64,000 bases of DNA, taken from assembly GCA_018398585.1 (NCBI GenBank), contig JAGTTD010000001.1:39013938-39077937 (forward strand). Reading direction: 5' to 3'. A model generated the notes under the pieces. It was not told the origin of the DNA and did not search any database. It saw nothing but the letters and a program-made list of their open reading frames with translations. Shown in pieces: positions 1 through 11,781 of this stretch (its first letter is position 1; each line of letters opens with the position of its first letter). The DNA comes from Simmondsia chinensis (lineage: Eukaryota; Streptophyta; Magnoliopsida; Caryophyllales; Simmondsiaceae). The position numbers and the translations under genes are program-made.

Positions 1-8
1 TTACTCAT

Positions 9-454
9 TGTTAGGTAAATGTCTCAAAATTACTTGGCGCATTAAGGAGAAGGGCCGTGGATAGCTCGATCGATCGGGTGGAGCTCGATCAATCGGGAAT
101 GTTACGTAAAAGAGGGGCGCACCCAGAGAGCAAGCCGATCGATCGGTGAGGAACCGATCAATTGGGAAACAGGGTTTCCGCGATCTATAAATACGGACGT
201 AGGGTACGTCATTATGTATCCAAAGTCAAAGTGAGGTTTTCCCTATTGAGGCACCGCACCAATCAAATTGAGAGTGTGAGAGAATATTGTAATTCTTCTT
301 CTTCTTTTGTTTCAATAATAAAAGTTCCGATCTTCGCCCGTGGTTTTCTCTCCTTTCGATTGTAAAGGGGTTTCCACATAAATCATTTTGTCTATTGTTT
401 CGTTTCTCATTTAGTCAGATTGTTTCTCATTATTGTCGTGGTATTGGGTTCGAT
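9..454 (+). repeat. 5' LTR of copia element A
   Basis: Matches 4533-4971 through the TATAAATA box region (about 185-192) and the AATAAAAG polyadenylation-like signal (about 316). It carries several CGATCGATCGG-type palindromic motifs at 65-105 and 136-170, more than the 3' copy. Its last about 30 bp, present in the 3' LTR and ending CGCACA, are missing, so the primer site follows the truncated end directly. Confidence 0.9.
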
Positions 455-466
455 TGGTATCAGAGC
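455..466 (+). other. Primer binding site (Met tRNA) of element A
   Basis: TGGTATCAGAGC, complementary to the 3' end of plant initiator-Met tRNA, directly after the 5' LTR. Confidence 0.9.
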
Positions 467-486
467 TTGGTTTTCGAATTGATACA

Positions 487-1203
487 ATGGCATCAGGTAT
501 CAAAACCGAGGTTGAGAAATTCAATGGTCAGCGAAGCTTTAGCTTATGGCAAGTCCATGTGAAAGGACTCCTGACTCAAAACGGCTTGAAGAAAGCACTG
601 GAAGGGAAAGAGAAGAAACCAGAAACATTGATCGAGGCACAATGGGAAGAGTTAGATGAGAAGGCTCTCACGGGGATACAGATGTGTTTGGCTGACGACG
701 TTTTGTCAGATGTCTCGGAGATTAAAACCGCAAAGGAGTTATGGGAGAAATTGTTGGACATGTTTTGCCACAAGTCAGTCTCCAACAAACTCGCAGTGAA
801 ACGGCGGTTGTACACTTTTCGTAAGTCAGAAGGTACATCTCTTAAAAACCATCTTAGCGAATTTACCTCAATTATACATGAATTAAAGGCTTTGGATGAT
901 GTCCCTAAGGACGAGGATCAAGCTATGATATTACTGTGTTCGCTCTCTAATTCGTATAAGGGATTCGTAGAAAGCATGATATACGGGGGTAGGCCAACCA
1001 TTACTGTTGATGAGGTAAAAAGAAACCTTGTGAGTAAAGAACGGGTAGATAAGGAATTATCTAACTCAGTGAATGACTCGGGTAGTGGCTTACATGTGAG
1101 AGGTAGATCAGAACATAGGAGATCCAATGGTGGGAATAAGTCTAGGTCCAAATCTAGACATAAGAACCTGTCGTGTCACTATTGTCACAGAAAGGGCACA
1201 TAA
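487..1203 (+). pseudogene. gag: copia gag (broken in the zinc knuckle)
   Basis: The start ATG at 487 follows the primer site; the longer frame opening at 433 reads through the LTR and is not used. About 239 codons encode a capsid-type protein of the retrotransposon gag (UBN2) kind, with the SLWQ and ELWEKL motifs seen in copia Gag. A basic linker leads into a CCHC zinc knuckle beginning CHYC. A one-base frameshift inside the knuckle, near 1190-1200, creates the stop at 1201; the knuckle's last Cys lies just beyond it in the next frame. Gag would form the virus-like particle and bind RNA. Inactive. Confidence 0.9.
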
Positions 1204-1205
1204 AG

Positions 1206-2771
1206 AAAGACTGTTACAGATATAAGAATAAATCAAAAGAGGGTAACAGGGGTGACCAGGGTCAAGACAAGTCCGCTGAGGCTAGTGTTGTAGAGGAGGA
1301 TAGTGAGGGGGAGTTTCTATTAGTTGTTGATTCTTAGTCCAGGTCCATAGATAAGTGGGTCATGGATTCGGGTTGTTCGTTTCATGTTACTCCAAACAGA
1401 GACTGGTTCTCCACGTATAAGTCTATACAAGGTGGGGTTGTCTTGATGGGTAATGATGCTGCTTGTAAGGTAGTGGCTGTTGGAACAGTCCGTGTGAGAA
1501 AGTATGATGGAACTATTAGAACCTTGAGTGATGTTCGTCATGTCCCGGATTTGAAAAAGAACTTGATTTCTCTAGGTACCCTTGAGCCTAATGGGTACAA
1601 GTACACTACTGAAGGTGGAGTCATGCGTATCAGTAAGGGTGCGTTAATTGTGATGAAAGGAAATAGGGTTGGTACTTTGTATGAGCTTGCAGGTACAACC
1701 GTGACAGGTGCAATTTCTGTTTCCACATCTGCTATGACAGATGCAGAAATCACAAGACTATGGCACATGAGAATGGCTTATATTGGTGACAAAGCATTGT
1801 TTGAGCTGAGTAAGAGGGGACTTCTTTGTGTTCTGTCAACAGGACTGATGGAATTCTGTGAGCACTGTATTTATGGGAAGCAGAAGAGAGTCAGCTTCAA
1901 GTCAGCAGTGCATCAGACCAAGGGAACGTTAGACTACATACATTCTGATCTGTGGGGACCTTCCAGAGTGGCTTCTAAAGGTGGGTCCAGGTATCTTCTA
2001 ACGTTCACTGATGACTACTCACGTAAAGTTTTGGTCTATTTTCTTAAGAAGAAAAATGAAGTGTATGATATCTTCAAGAAGTGGAAAATTCTGCTTGAAA
2101 AACAGACAGGGAAGCCGATCAAGAGGTTGAGGACTGATAATGGTCTTGAGTTTGTCGAAGGGGACTTCACTAAATTTTGTGAAGATCAGGGCATAGTCAG
2201 ACACAGGACATGTACAGGTCGACCTCAGCAAAATGGAGTGGCTGAAAGGTTAAATAGGACGTTACTTGAGAAGGCTCATTGTATGCTTTCAAGTGCAGGT
2301 TTAAAGAGAGAATGGTGGGAAGAAGCAGTTAGCATGGCTTGCTACCTTGTGAACAAGGCACCGCATTCTTCATTACAGATGAAGACTCCTGAAGAGGTAT
2401 GGTCTGGTTCAACTTCTAATTATTCTCAGATCAAAGTTTTTGGTTGTCCTGCATATGCATATGTTAATGATGGAAAGCTGGAGCCTAGGGCCAAGAAGTG
2501 CATCTTTCTTGGTTATACGTCAGGTGTGAAGGGATATAGATTGTGGGACCCATGTGTTCAGAAGTTTCTCACTAGTAGAGATGTTACTTTCGATGAGTCT
2601 GCTCTACTTAATCCGCCACGCACACCCTCCATTGACAGAGATACTGTTCAGGTTGAGACACCTGATGGTACAGAGATACAGTCAGATCAGCAGATTGTTC
2701 AGCTAAAGAGTATTCCAACACCTCAGGTACGGGTTTCTGATGTTGTTACTGATAATGCAGAAACAGGTTAG
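1206..2771 (+). pseudogene. pol: copia pol part 1: protease and integrase
   Basis: After the gag frameshift the frame contains a stop at 1335-1337 and then runs open from 1338 to 2768. The aspartic protease active site reads MDSGCS (from 1362). A GAG-pre-integrase region with the H..H-C..C zinc-binding pattern follows (about 1760-1880), then an integrase core with D in HSDLWGP, D in RTDNG and E in NGVAERLNR. The integrase C-terminal part ends in a TAG at 2769-2771. Protease would cut the polyprotein and integrase would insert the cDNA. Stops show the copy is dead. Confidence 0.92.
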
Positions 2772-2774
2772 CAG

Positions 2775-3698
2775 GTGGAGAATATTACTACAGCTGGTGG
2801 TGGACCGAGGCGACAGATCAGGCCTTCTGAGAGATATGGGTATGAGGAGATGATTGCCTATGCCCTCTCTATTGCTGAAACGTTACATGACAGTGAGTCG
2901 ACTTCATATACAGAGGCTGTATCGAGATTAGATGCTGAGAAGTGGCTCGTTACTATGAGTGAAGAGATGCAGTCTCTTCATAAGAATCAGACTTAGGAAC
3001 TGGTGAAGCCTCCTACAGGGAAAAGACTGGTTGGATGCAAATGGGTCTTCAAGAGAAAAGAGGGCATTCCTGGAGTGGAAGATGCAAGGTACAAGGCACG
3101 TTTAGTAGTTAAAGGCTATAGTCAGGTACAAGGTGTTGATTTTTATTATATTTTCTCACCTGTAGTTAGACACACTTTGATCCGTGCATTATTGTCTTTG
3201 GTTGCCATGCATGACTTTGAACTTGAACAATTGGATGTAAAAACTGCATTCTTGCATGGTGAACTAGAAGAGAGTATCTTTATGCATCAGCCCGAGGGTT
3301 TTTTTGTTGAAGGAAAAGAAGATCATGTGTGTTTGCTTAAAAGGTCTTTATATGGTTTAAAGCAATCTCCTAGGCAGTGGTATAGGAGATTTGATCAGTT
3401 CATGACAAGTCATGATTACATCAGGAGTAAGTACGACAGTTTTGTGTACTTCAGAAAGACAGATTCAAGCTTTGTTTACTTGCTTTTGTACGTTGATGAT
3501 ATGTTGATTGCAGCACGAGATATGAAAGATGTTGATGATTTGAAATCAATGTTGAAGAGTGAATTTGAGATGAAAGATCTTGGTGCAGCTAAGAAGATAT
3601 TAGGCATGAAAATTCATAGAGACCGAGAAGCTGAAAAATTATACTTGTCTCAGGAGAAGTATATTTGTGCTAGACAGGTTTCATATGAAGGATGCTAA
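2775..3698 (+). pseudogene. pol: copia pol part 2: reverse transcriptase
   Basis: Continues the same frame after TAG 2769-2771, with another TAG at 2994-2996. From 3003 the RT reads KCVFK-like fingers, QLDVKTAFLHGEL, QPEGF, SLYGLKQSPRQWY and the catalytic palm YVDDMLI (about 3490-3510). The frame is lost near 3660, where a small deletion moves the thumb region into another frame. It would copy element RNA into cDNA in virus-like particles. Confidence 0.92.
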
Positions 3699-4445
3699 CC
3701 CGGTTAGCACGCCCTTAGCAGCTCATTTCAGACTCTCAGCGTTAGATTGGCCTCAGACTGAGGAGGACATCATGTACATGTCTCAGATTCCTTATTCTAG
3801 TGCAGTGGACAGTATTATGTACGCGATGGTTTGCACGCGTCCAGATATTGCTTTTGCTGTGAGCAGAGTTAGTAGGTAAATGGCGAATCCGGGCAGAGAA
3901 CATTGGCATGCAGTAAAGTGGATTCTTAGGTATCTTCGTGGAACCTCTGATTTGTGTTTGGAATATGGGAGAAGTGTTGTTTGGTTGGGTATGTAGATTC
4001 TAACTATGGTGGAGACCTTGATAAGAGGAAGTCCACTTCAGGGTATATGTTTTGTTTAGGTAACACAGCTATCAGTTGGAGAGCGTGTTTGCAGCCTATT
4101 ACAGCACAGTCTACTACCGAGGCCGAGTACATGGAAGTAACAGAAGCATTCAAAGAAGCCGTCTGGTTGAGAGGATTGATCAGTGAAATCAGTGTCAAGC
4201 AGGGAACAGTTAGAGTATACTGTGATAGTCAGTCCGCTATTCACCTAGTGAAATATCAGATAACTCATCATGACCGAACGAAACATATTGATGTGAAGCA
4301 TCACTTTATCAGAGATCTGATTGACGAGCGGAAGGTGGAGTTGAGGAAGATTGGGACTAAAGATAACCCAGCTGACATGTTCACAAAAGTTCTACCAGGA
4401 AGCAAGTTCGAGCATTGCTCAAGATTGATGGGTCTTTCAGTTTGA
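3667..4445 (+). pseudogene. pol: copia pol part 3: RT end and RNase H
   Basis: Frame from 3667 has DRFHMKDANPVSTPLA and TRPDIAFAVSRVSR, then a stop at 3877-3879 (a Tyr codon in the sister element). After a further frameshift near 3965-3975, the frame from 3954 gives RNase H motifs: YVDSNYGGD, STTEAEYME, VYCDSQSAIHL, and the C-terminal NPADMFTKVLPG typical of copia Pol. At least two frameshifts and one stop here. Confidence 0.9.
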
Positions 4446-4515
4446 TGTATGTTAGCCCCAGTTGAGGGGGCATTTGTGGAGAAGGTGGAGTTGTTTTATT
4501 GTTGATGTTGATTTT

Positions 4516-4532
4516 GAGCCAAGGTGGAGATT
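4516..4532 (+). other. Polypurine tract of element A
   Basis: GAGCCAAGGTGGAGATT immediately precedes the 3' LTR. The sister element at 12794-18084 keeps the same motif on its minus strand. Confidence 0.85.
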
Positions 4533-4971
4533 TGTTAGGTAAATGTCTCAAAATTACTTGGCGTATTAAGGAGAAGGGCCGTGGAGAGCCCGATCGATCG
4601 GAATGTTACGTAAAAGAGGGGCGCATCCAGAGAGCGGGCCGATCGATCGGGAAACAGGGTTTCCGCGATCTATAAATACGGACGTAGGGTACGTCATTAT
4701 GTATCCAAAGTCAAAGTGAGGTTTTCCCTATTGCGGCACCGCACCAATCAAATTGAGAGTGTGAGAGAATATTGTAATTCTTCTTCTACTTTTGTTTCAA
4801 TAATAAAAGCTTCGATCTTCGCCCGTGGTTTTCTCCCCTTTCGATTGTAAAGGGGTTTCCAAGTAAATCATTGTGTCTATTGTTTTGTTTCTCTTTTAGT
4901 CCGATTGCTTCTCGTTATTGTCGTGGTATTTGACTCGATTGAGATCCAAGTATATTGTTTATTTCCGCACA
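4533..4971 (+). repeat. 3' LTR of copia element A
   Basis: Starts TGTTAGGTAAATG, ends CGCACA, 439 bp. Contains the TATAAATA region near 4671 and AATAAAAG near 4801. It keeps the terminal sequence missing from the 5' LTR and has fewer CGATCGATCGG motifs. Confidence 0.92.
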
Positions 4972-4976
4972 CTCAT

Positions 4977-5531
4977 ATCAATTAGGTACCCTAAAAAACC
5001 GAGTTAGTAACATGTCCATTTATTGAACTTATCTTATAAAATTAATTTTATAAAGGACATATAAAGCTATCTACTAATACACGATGAATTCATTTTTTTT
5101 ATAATTAATACCTTATTAAATTGTATTATAAATTTATTATAACAAGATTTCCGTTGACTTCATAATTTCCATTAAAAGAGATTATAAATAGAATTGACGA
5201 ACTTTCATGGTCATGCATATGTAAATCAACTTAAAAATGATCATGACACTTAAATCAAAGACCCACAAACATATAAAAGTTCAAAAATGACATAGAGAGG
5301 GATAAAACAACAACAACAAACAATCATTATTCTACTAATTCATTGTTATTGATTCATTAAAGCTTAGAGAAATTTATTTTTTCTGAGGGGGATGGATGAA
5401 AATTATGGTCTTTTACATAATATAATAGGATAAGATTTTCTTGGAAAAGAATAGGAAAAAAATGCATAGGTTGAACAAATTTTATTGGGATTTAGTATTG
5501 AAGCTACAACCATCACATTTAATAAAGATAA
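4977..5531. other. AT-rich spacer, no gene seen
   Basis: No coding frame or recognisable repeat beyond AT-rich runs between the copia element and the SINE. Confidence 0.6.
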
Positions 5532-5542
5532 TATAACCTTTT

Positions 5543-5782
5543 TTTTTTTTTGTCATTCTCATGCATTCTTGATGATCATACTCATGCATTTTTTATGCTT
5601 CTCCTGTTGCTAGATCTTTGGCTGATTGATGCGAACCATCTTTTCAGGCTGGAGGTCCTCGAAAACAGCCTCCCTTCAGGGTAGCCCCCTGAAGGGGGAT
5701 GGCTGCGTACACCTACCCTCCCCAGACCCTACTTTTGCGGGAGCCTTTGGAGGCACTGGGTTTATTGTTGTTGTTGTTGTTG
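5543..5782 (+). mobile_element. Au-type SINE (3' body with TTG tail)
   Basis: The body contains GGTCCTCGAAAACAGCCTCC, GGCTGCGTACA, CCAGACCCT, GCGGGAGCC and GGCACTGGG, and ends in a run of TTG, the hallmark 3' end of the plant Au SINE. A short likely target duplication TATAACC lies at 5532-5538 and 5783-5789. The head (5543-5640) shows no clear 5S or tRNA match. Confidence 0.75.
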
Positions 5783-5793
5783 TATAACCATTT

Positions 5794-6961
5794 ATTCTAA
5801 AATGTAACATTAAATGTTTATCTAGAATAATATACAATTAATATCGGGTTTGGTTGGGTACCTAAAAATTCTCAAAAATGATATTTGTATCTGAATCGAT
5901 ATCCAAATTTAAATAGGTTAGGTATACCCTAACTAGACATTTTCAGGTGATTTATCCTAATTCATCATATCGAGTTCAGTTTGGTTTTTTGGGTTTTCGG
6001 ATTTTTGAGTATCTGTGCTCACCCTTTGGTCTTCCTTTGACAAGGGCCATTCAAAATTCTCCTATTAGTGAGGGAATTAGTTAACTAACTATGTTAGCTA
6101 GAATTCTTGAAATGATCATATAGGGACAACTAACAGGATTAATAGGCCTAAAGTCCTTAACATATGTAGAAGAAGAGACTTTGGACATCAGGGTAACCAA
6201 CATGATGTTTACAAATGAGGAGATTGTTCCTGGTTACTTAAATGATTTGTCTAACTAAATGATGCCAGGTCCTATGATGTACCAAAATATTTATTGAAAG
6301 AGTTGTTGAACCCATTGAATTAGGAGCCCTGGAGCCATCACAACTCTATACTACAACTTTTTAATTCATAAGTTATGAATTCTAATTGAACATCAATATT
6401 GTTCGTGAAGGTCATGGGAAGGTTTTGTCATGAATAGATACATTTAAAATAATGAATGGTCATGTATCTAATATGGCTAGTTTGAGTGATGACCTCTACC
6501 TCGGAGAAGAGTTACTGTGTTTCCTCTAAATCTGCAATTGGCAATGGTATAGAAGTACGTTGTGTTTCTATCCCCTTTTAGTGGCCTTTACTCTTTCTTG
6601 TCTCCAAAATTGTTTTTTTCTCGTCTATGAAGACCAAAGAGATGCTTTTATTAGATTGATGATGTATACGACTGACTAAAGGGTCCAAGACCCACCTAGT
6701 TACTGAAGATGGTCAAGTGAAGACTTGATTCTCCCATCCCACCCCCCCCCCCCCCCCCCTTCTCAAAGAATGGTTTGTTCCAAGATTTCAAATATGTTTC
6801 AAGCCTTTGAACTTGCCAAGAATTGAGGTGTTTTCTCCTAATGGCCAAATTACTTTGACTACCTTCACGAAATATCTTGTGTGAACCCAACAACGTAATA
6901 ATATAAATGGCTTTGGATTCTAGCCTATTTCGACCCATCCATGTGTAAGAAAATATGATTG
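5794..6961. other. Non-coding stretch with a poly-C run
   Basis: No convincing gene. A long C homopolymer near 6741-6759 lies inside a spurious frame. The rest shows no recognisable domain on either strand. Confidence 0.55.
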
Positions 6962-6966
6962 GAAAG

Positions 6967-7373
6967 TGATGCAGCCCGCTAAGTGGCATTGGCGGGACAG
7001 GCTTGGCATGGGACACAGGTCTTGGCAGGACGCTTGGCTTGGCGGAAGCAGGATGCGGGACACGGGGCAGCTGGAAAGTAGAGTTTGATTAGGATTTTAG
7101 TTTTAATTTTTCAGATTTAAATTTTGTATTTTGAATTATCTCTTAGAGTTTGATTCTTATTCTAATTACTCCTCGATATATACTAGAGGAGATCTATGGT
7201 TTAGGCACTTCATACTTTTTAGATTATTTTCCTATTTTAGAGCCTCTATTCTCGGGTTGTGAGAATTAGGTTTTTATTTTCCTCTTGAAATTTTGTTACT
7301 TCATTAAGAAAATTAAAGGGAAGGCCGTTGACCCTTCCCGTTCCCCTAAAATCTTCCACTACACGCTACATCA
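6967..7373 (+). repeat. 5' LTR of gypsy element B
   Basis: TGATGCAGCCCGC to GCTACATCA, matching 11766-12170. TATATACTAGAGG region near 7185 is a possible promoter and AATTAAAG near 7311 a possible polyadenylation signal. Confidence 0.9.
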
Positions 7374-7374
7374 A

Positions 7375-7387
7375 TTGGTATCAGAGC
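7375..7387 (+). other. Primer binding site (Met tRNA) of element B
   Basis: TTGGTATCAGAGC one base after the LTR end. Confidence 0.88.
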
Positions 7388-7398
7388 TCAGAACGAAT

Positions 7399-8612
7399 AT
7401 GGAGATGGCCCATAGGTGACAAAGGAAAGCAGCCGTTGAGGACGTTTACGAGCGAGACTTCTAAAGGGGGACTGTGAGGAAGTTTAAGGAGTTGGAGGAG
7501 AAATTTCGGCGAATCGAGCGTTGCTTGATTCAACCGGGGGCAAATCCTGATTTTGAACCGGGAACCTGGCCCTAACGCTCATTAATACTAGGTGCTACAA
7601 AAGAGGAGACAGACGAGTGCTTCCAAAATCCGTTTTCGAATGAGGAGCTTTCGTATCCTAGGCTAAGGCAGCGTCAGCCCAACACTAGAAACCCCCACAG
7701 TTACGACTATCAGAGGTGGAAACCCGGTCTTTGGATTGAAATCCCGGAGTTTAATGGTGGAGGAAGCCCTGAGGAGTTTTTAGATTAGCTTGTAGCCGTC
7801 GAGGAAATTCTAGAGTTCAGGGAGGTACCAGAGACGAAGTAGGCGCCGCTTGTTGCTACTTGGTTATGGGGTAGAGCAACCGCCTGGTGCACACAACTAA
7901 AGCAAATCTGGCTTCGCCAAGGAACAGCCAATATGGAATCTTGGGAGAAAATGAAGATGCACATGAGAAGCACCTTCTTGCCTCACAATCACACCAGGAT
8001 GATGTACCAACGCCTACAAGGGTTGCGACAAGGCTCTAAGTTTGTGGGGGAATACACTGCAGAGTTCTATTCATTGATCGCCAGGAATGACTTGGCGGAG
8101 AGCAGAAAGCAATTGGCGGATCGATACATAAGCGGGTTGAGGGAGTCAATACAAGAGGTGTTGAATATGTTTGACATCTTCACCGTTTCTGAGGCAAATT
8201 AAAGAGCCGTGAACTTGGAACGCCGCAAAGGCGTCGCCCACTTGGCGGCACCTGGGGAACTTAGGCTGGCGGTAGGGAGGTAGTAAGAGCACCACTAATG
8301 CAAACTACACAGAACAGACTACCAAACACTAGCGCTGGTAGGCATAATACTCAAGACTTCACTAACACATCAAGGACCCATTGTTTCAAATGCGAAGAAG
8401 TGGGGCACAGGGCTGCTGTTAGCCATAAGGGTGATAGACTTGGTAAGGGCCTTTACATTGAGGAACTTCGTAGGGAGGATAGCGGGATCATTGAGGAAGA
8501 AACCCAAGATGAGTTGGCGGAGCAGGAAGAGAAAACTGTGGCAGGTGATGAGGGGCATCTGTTAATGGTTAGGCGCTCTTGCTTCATGCCTGGAGAGGAG
8601 CAAGGGGATTGA
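7399..8612 (+). pseudogene. gag: gypsy gag, broken
   Basis: An ATG at 7399 lies just after the primer site but the frame stops within a few codons. The capsid-type region is best seen at 7933-8202, with MESWEKMKMHMRSTFLP, YQRLQGLRQGS and EYTAEFYSLIARNDL, a pattern of the Retrotrans_gag family. A zinc-knuckle start HCFKCEEVGH appears near 8379-8410, followed by an acidic linker to 8612. Stops and frame changes separate the parts. Gag would assemble the particle. Confidence 0.85.
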
Positions 8613-8619
8613 TGGCTGA

Positions 8620-9278
8620 GGAACAACATCTTCTGAACCACGTGCACCATTGGCGATAGGGTGTGCCGCGTGGTCATTTAATATGGTAGTTGTGAAAATG
8701 TAATATTTGAGGAGGCCGTCGCCAAGTTAGGGTTGAAGACTGAAGCTTATCCCAGCCCCTACAGATTGTCATGGCTCAAAAGGGGAAATTAGGTAACCAT
8801 TTCCAAATGTTGCTTGGTTAATTTTTCGATTGGGGCAAAGTATAAAGAAGGGGTTTGGTGTGATTTCGTCAACATGGATGCTTGTCATCTGCAATTGGGG
8901 CGCCCAAGGCAGTATGATCGTAGTGCCATTCACGATGGAAGAAAGAATACATATAGCTTCACCTACTAGGGGATCAAGACCGTCTTGTTACCTAAGAAGG
9001 AGGAGGTGCCACGAGCTTTAGAAGCTCAGCACCCAAACGTATAGGGACGCGCCATGTTTGCCAAGGAGGTTGGCAAGACACGACTTGTGTTTGTATTGAT
9101 GGGAAAGGAAACCAAGGTCAGTTTGGGGGACATACCGAGTGAGCTTGCCACCTTGCTGAAGGAATACGCAGAAGTATTTGCGAAGGAGTTGCCTGCTACA
9201 CTGCTTCCATTAAGAGACATTCAGCACCACATTGACTTGGTGCCAGGTGTCTCCTTGCCGAACTGGTCTTATTACTGA
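8620..9278 (+). pseudogene. pol: gypsy protease and RT linker, broken
   Basis: Reading across frames, a MDACHLQLGRP-type motif, conserved after the aspartic protease in gypsy elements, lies near 8874-8906. 9054-9278 encodes the linker before RT, including LLKEYAEVFAKELPATLLPLRDIQHHIDL split over adjoining lines of the frame. The protease active site itself is not clear in this copy. The region is homologous to 40790-41401 (minus). Confidence 0.75.
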
Positions 9279-9352
9279 TTGATTCCCATTTAACATGAGG
9301 AGTTGAGACGCTAGGTGGAAGAGCTACTCGCAAATATTTTATTAGGGAGAGC

Positions 9353-10506
9353 TTGAGTCCTTGTGCCATACCAGCTCTGTTGAAGCCTAAGAAAGATGGA
9401 AGTTGGAGGATGTGCGTTGATAGTAGGACAATCAACAAGATCACGGTATGTTATTGTTTCCCTGTTCCAAGGTTGGATGACTTGCTAGATCAGTTGCATA
9501 GCTCTAAAGTATTCATGAAGTTGGATCTCAAGAGTGGGTAGCATCAGATTCAGATCTCTCCTGGGGACAAGTGGAAAACTGCCATCAAGACAAGAGAAGG
9601 GCTTTGTGAGTGGTTGGTCATGCCATTCGGGTTGTCTAACGTTCCAAGCACATTCATGAGATTTATGAATCGGGTTCTACATCCTTTTATCGGGAAATTC
9701 ATTGTTGTGTATTTTGATGACATCCTCATTTATAGCCAAGACCATGTGGAGCATATGAAGCATCTGGAAGAGGTACTTCGCACTCTAAAGGCGCAGACCT
9801 TGTTTGTCACCTTATAGAAGTGCGAGTTCATGAAAAAAAAATTTACCCTCCTTGGTTTCGTTGTATCCAAGGACGATATTGCAGCTAATGATGGGAAGAA
9901 TACCGCCATTGGCCCCAGCCAAAGACAATAGGGGAGGTCCGGAGGTTCCATGGGTTAGCGTCTTTTTATAGGCACTTTGTTCCAAATTCAGTACTATTGT
10001 GGCGCCAATCACCGATTGCTTAAAGAAGGGTGGTTCTTTAGTGTGGAGTCCCCAAGTAGCTGCCGCCTTTGAGGAGATAAAACAACGATTGATCACGGCA
10101 CCTGTTCTAACCCTTCCCGATTTTCAGAAAACGTTTGAGTTACACACGGATGCCTCTAAGACTGGCATTGGCACTGTTCTCAGTCAAGACGGGAGGCCTA
10201 TTGCATACTTTAGTTAGAAGCTTGATGGAAGTAAGTTGAATTATTTCAACTTACGATCTGGAGTTCCATGCGTTGGTGAGGGCGCTGAGGCATTGGAAGT
10301 CGTACTTAGCCAACCGAGAGTTCATCTTATATTCTGACAGCATGGTTCTCAAGTACATCAATAGCCAAGACAAACTCTCAGATAGGCACGCCAACTGGGC
10401 TAGCTACTTGCTACTCTTCCACTTTGTTATAACGCACAAGTCAGGTGTGATGAACAAGGCTGCGGATGCACTTAGCAGGCGGAGCCTTATCATGGCGAAG
10501 AGTTGA
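9353..10506 (+). pseudogene. pol: gypsy reverse transcriptase and RNase H, broken
   Basis: 9353-9541 has [15 protein letters not shown] and KLDLKSG; 9614-9817 has [13 protein letters not shown] and the catalytic YFDDILIYS. RNase H follows at 9999-10217 (LHTDASKTGIG) and 10273-10506 (EFILYSDSMVLKYIN, KAADALSRR). Stops at 9539-9541 (TAG after KSG), near 9815 and near 10215 separate the blocks. It would synthesise cDNA and remove template RNA. Clearly inactive. Confidence 0.9.
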
Positions 10507-11781
10507 ATGGAGGTCACCGAGTTTGATCAGATGGCGAATCAATACCTAGGCAATCCCATGTTTGGTGAGATTTGGCATGACGCACAAGCTGGTTATGTTC
10601 CCGATTCCTCTATACATGACAGGTTTCTGTTTAAGAGAAACCAACTGTGCATTCGAACTCCAGCTGGAGGCTCAAAATTATTGAGGAGAAGCACAATTCA
10701 AGGCACATAAGGAGAGATAGCACACTGTAGCTTGTTACCGCCGAGTACTATTGGCCTATGATACGCAAGGAGGTAGAGAGGTGTCCAACGTTGTCGTATT
10801 TGTCAGGTCCCAAAAGGCGGGATGACCAACACAGGCCTTTATCTACCATTACCGATACCGAGTCAACCATGGACCAATGTCAGCATGGACTTTGTGCTCA
10901 GGCTACCGAGAGCCACTGGTAGTATTGATTCCATCTTTGTCATTGTAGATCGCTTCTCCAAGATAGCGCATTTCATTGGATGCAAGAGAGCAGCGGAAGC
11001 TGTGTGTGTCGTGGGGCTTTACTTTCAGGAAGTATACAAGTTGCATGGGCTACCATCTAGTATTGTGTCAGATCGTGATGTCGGGTTCATGAACCAGTTT
11101 TGAAGGACACTCTGAAAGATGGCGAACACCTCGCTTACCTTCGTCACCGTCCATCACCCTCAAAAGGATGGACAAACGGAGGTCACTAACCGATCGTTGG
11201 GAAACCTACTACGATGCTTTGTTTCTGATAATGCTAGGGGATGGGAGATGAAGCCGTATCAGGCTGAGTTTGCCTACAACAGCTCCGTCAATATAGGGTT
11301 CACGGCATTCACGATAGTCTACGGGTTTGTTCCTCGATCTCCGATGGATTTGGAGCCAGTACCTGATCCCACACGCCCATGCGGGAATGCGGATGACTTC
11401 ATCTCCTCACTTAAAGAGATCCACGAGCAGACACGGGCTTGATTACTGGAAGCTACTGCCAAGTATAAGACAGCTAAGGATAAACGACAAAGGGCAATAC
11501 AGTTTCAGGTTGGCGAGAGGGTAATGGCAGTCTTGACACACGAACGATTTCCAACTTAGGAGTACAATAAGCTCATGGCTCGCCAAATAAGCCCATTGGC
11601 GGTATTAGAGAGGATCAACGGCAATGCCTACCGTCTTTGGCTTCCACCTGGTATGAGGACTTCATATGTATTCGATGTCATGCATCTCGTTTCTTATTTC
11701 GAAGACAACGAGAGTGCTGATCTACAAGCGAATTCGAGGGCAAATTCTCTCCAACCCGGGAAGAATGATGCAGCTCGCTAA
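10507..11781 (+). pseudogene. pol: gypsy integrase, broken
   Basis: The zinc-binding N-terminus is eroded (10507-10820). The core has SMDFVLRLPRATGSIDSIFVIVDRFSK-type sequence at 10880-10970 with the first Asp, SDRDVGF (second Asp) near 11067, and a TAG-class break just before 11119. QKDGQTEVTNRSL (11160-11200) carries the catalytic Glu. The C-terminal domain at 11575-11781 has SPLAVLERINGNAYRLWLP, usual near the end of gypsy Pol. No clear chromodomain was seen. The end overlaps the start of the 3' LTR. Confidence 0.88.

Larger units (their letters stand above)
9..4971 (+). mobile_element. Ty1/copia LTR retrotransposon, degenerate full-length copy (element A)
   Basis: The element runs from TGTTAGG to CGCACA between two related LTRs and is flanked by a 5-bp target duplication CTCAT (4-8 and 4972-4976), the size usual for copia integrase. 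Order inside is Met-tRNA primer site, gag, protease, integrase, reverse transcriptase, RNase H, polypurine tract; integrase before RT defines copia. Gag and pol resemble the Tobacco TNT1 type (Tork group), which is inference from remembered family features. Several in-frame stops and frameshifts make it non-coding. It is the same family as the minus-strand element at 12794-18084. Confidence 0.95.

Noticed and set aside
6741..6759. Poly-C run as a functional element
   Set aside because: Simple homopolymer without context.
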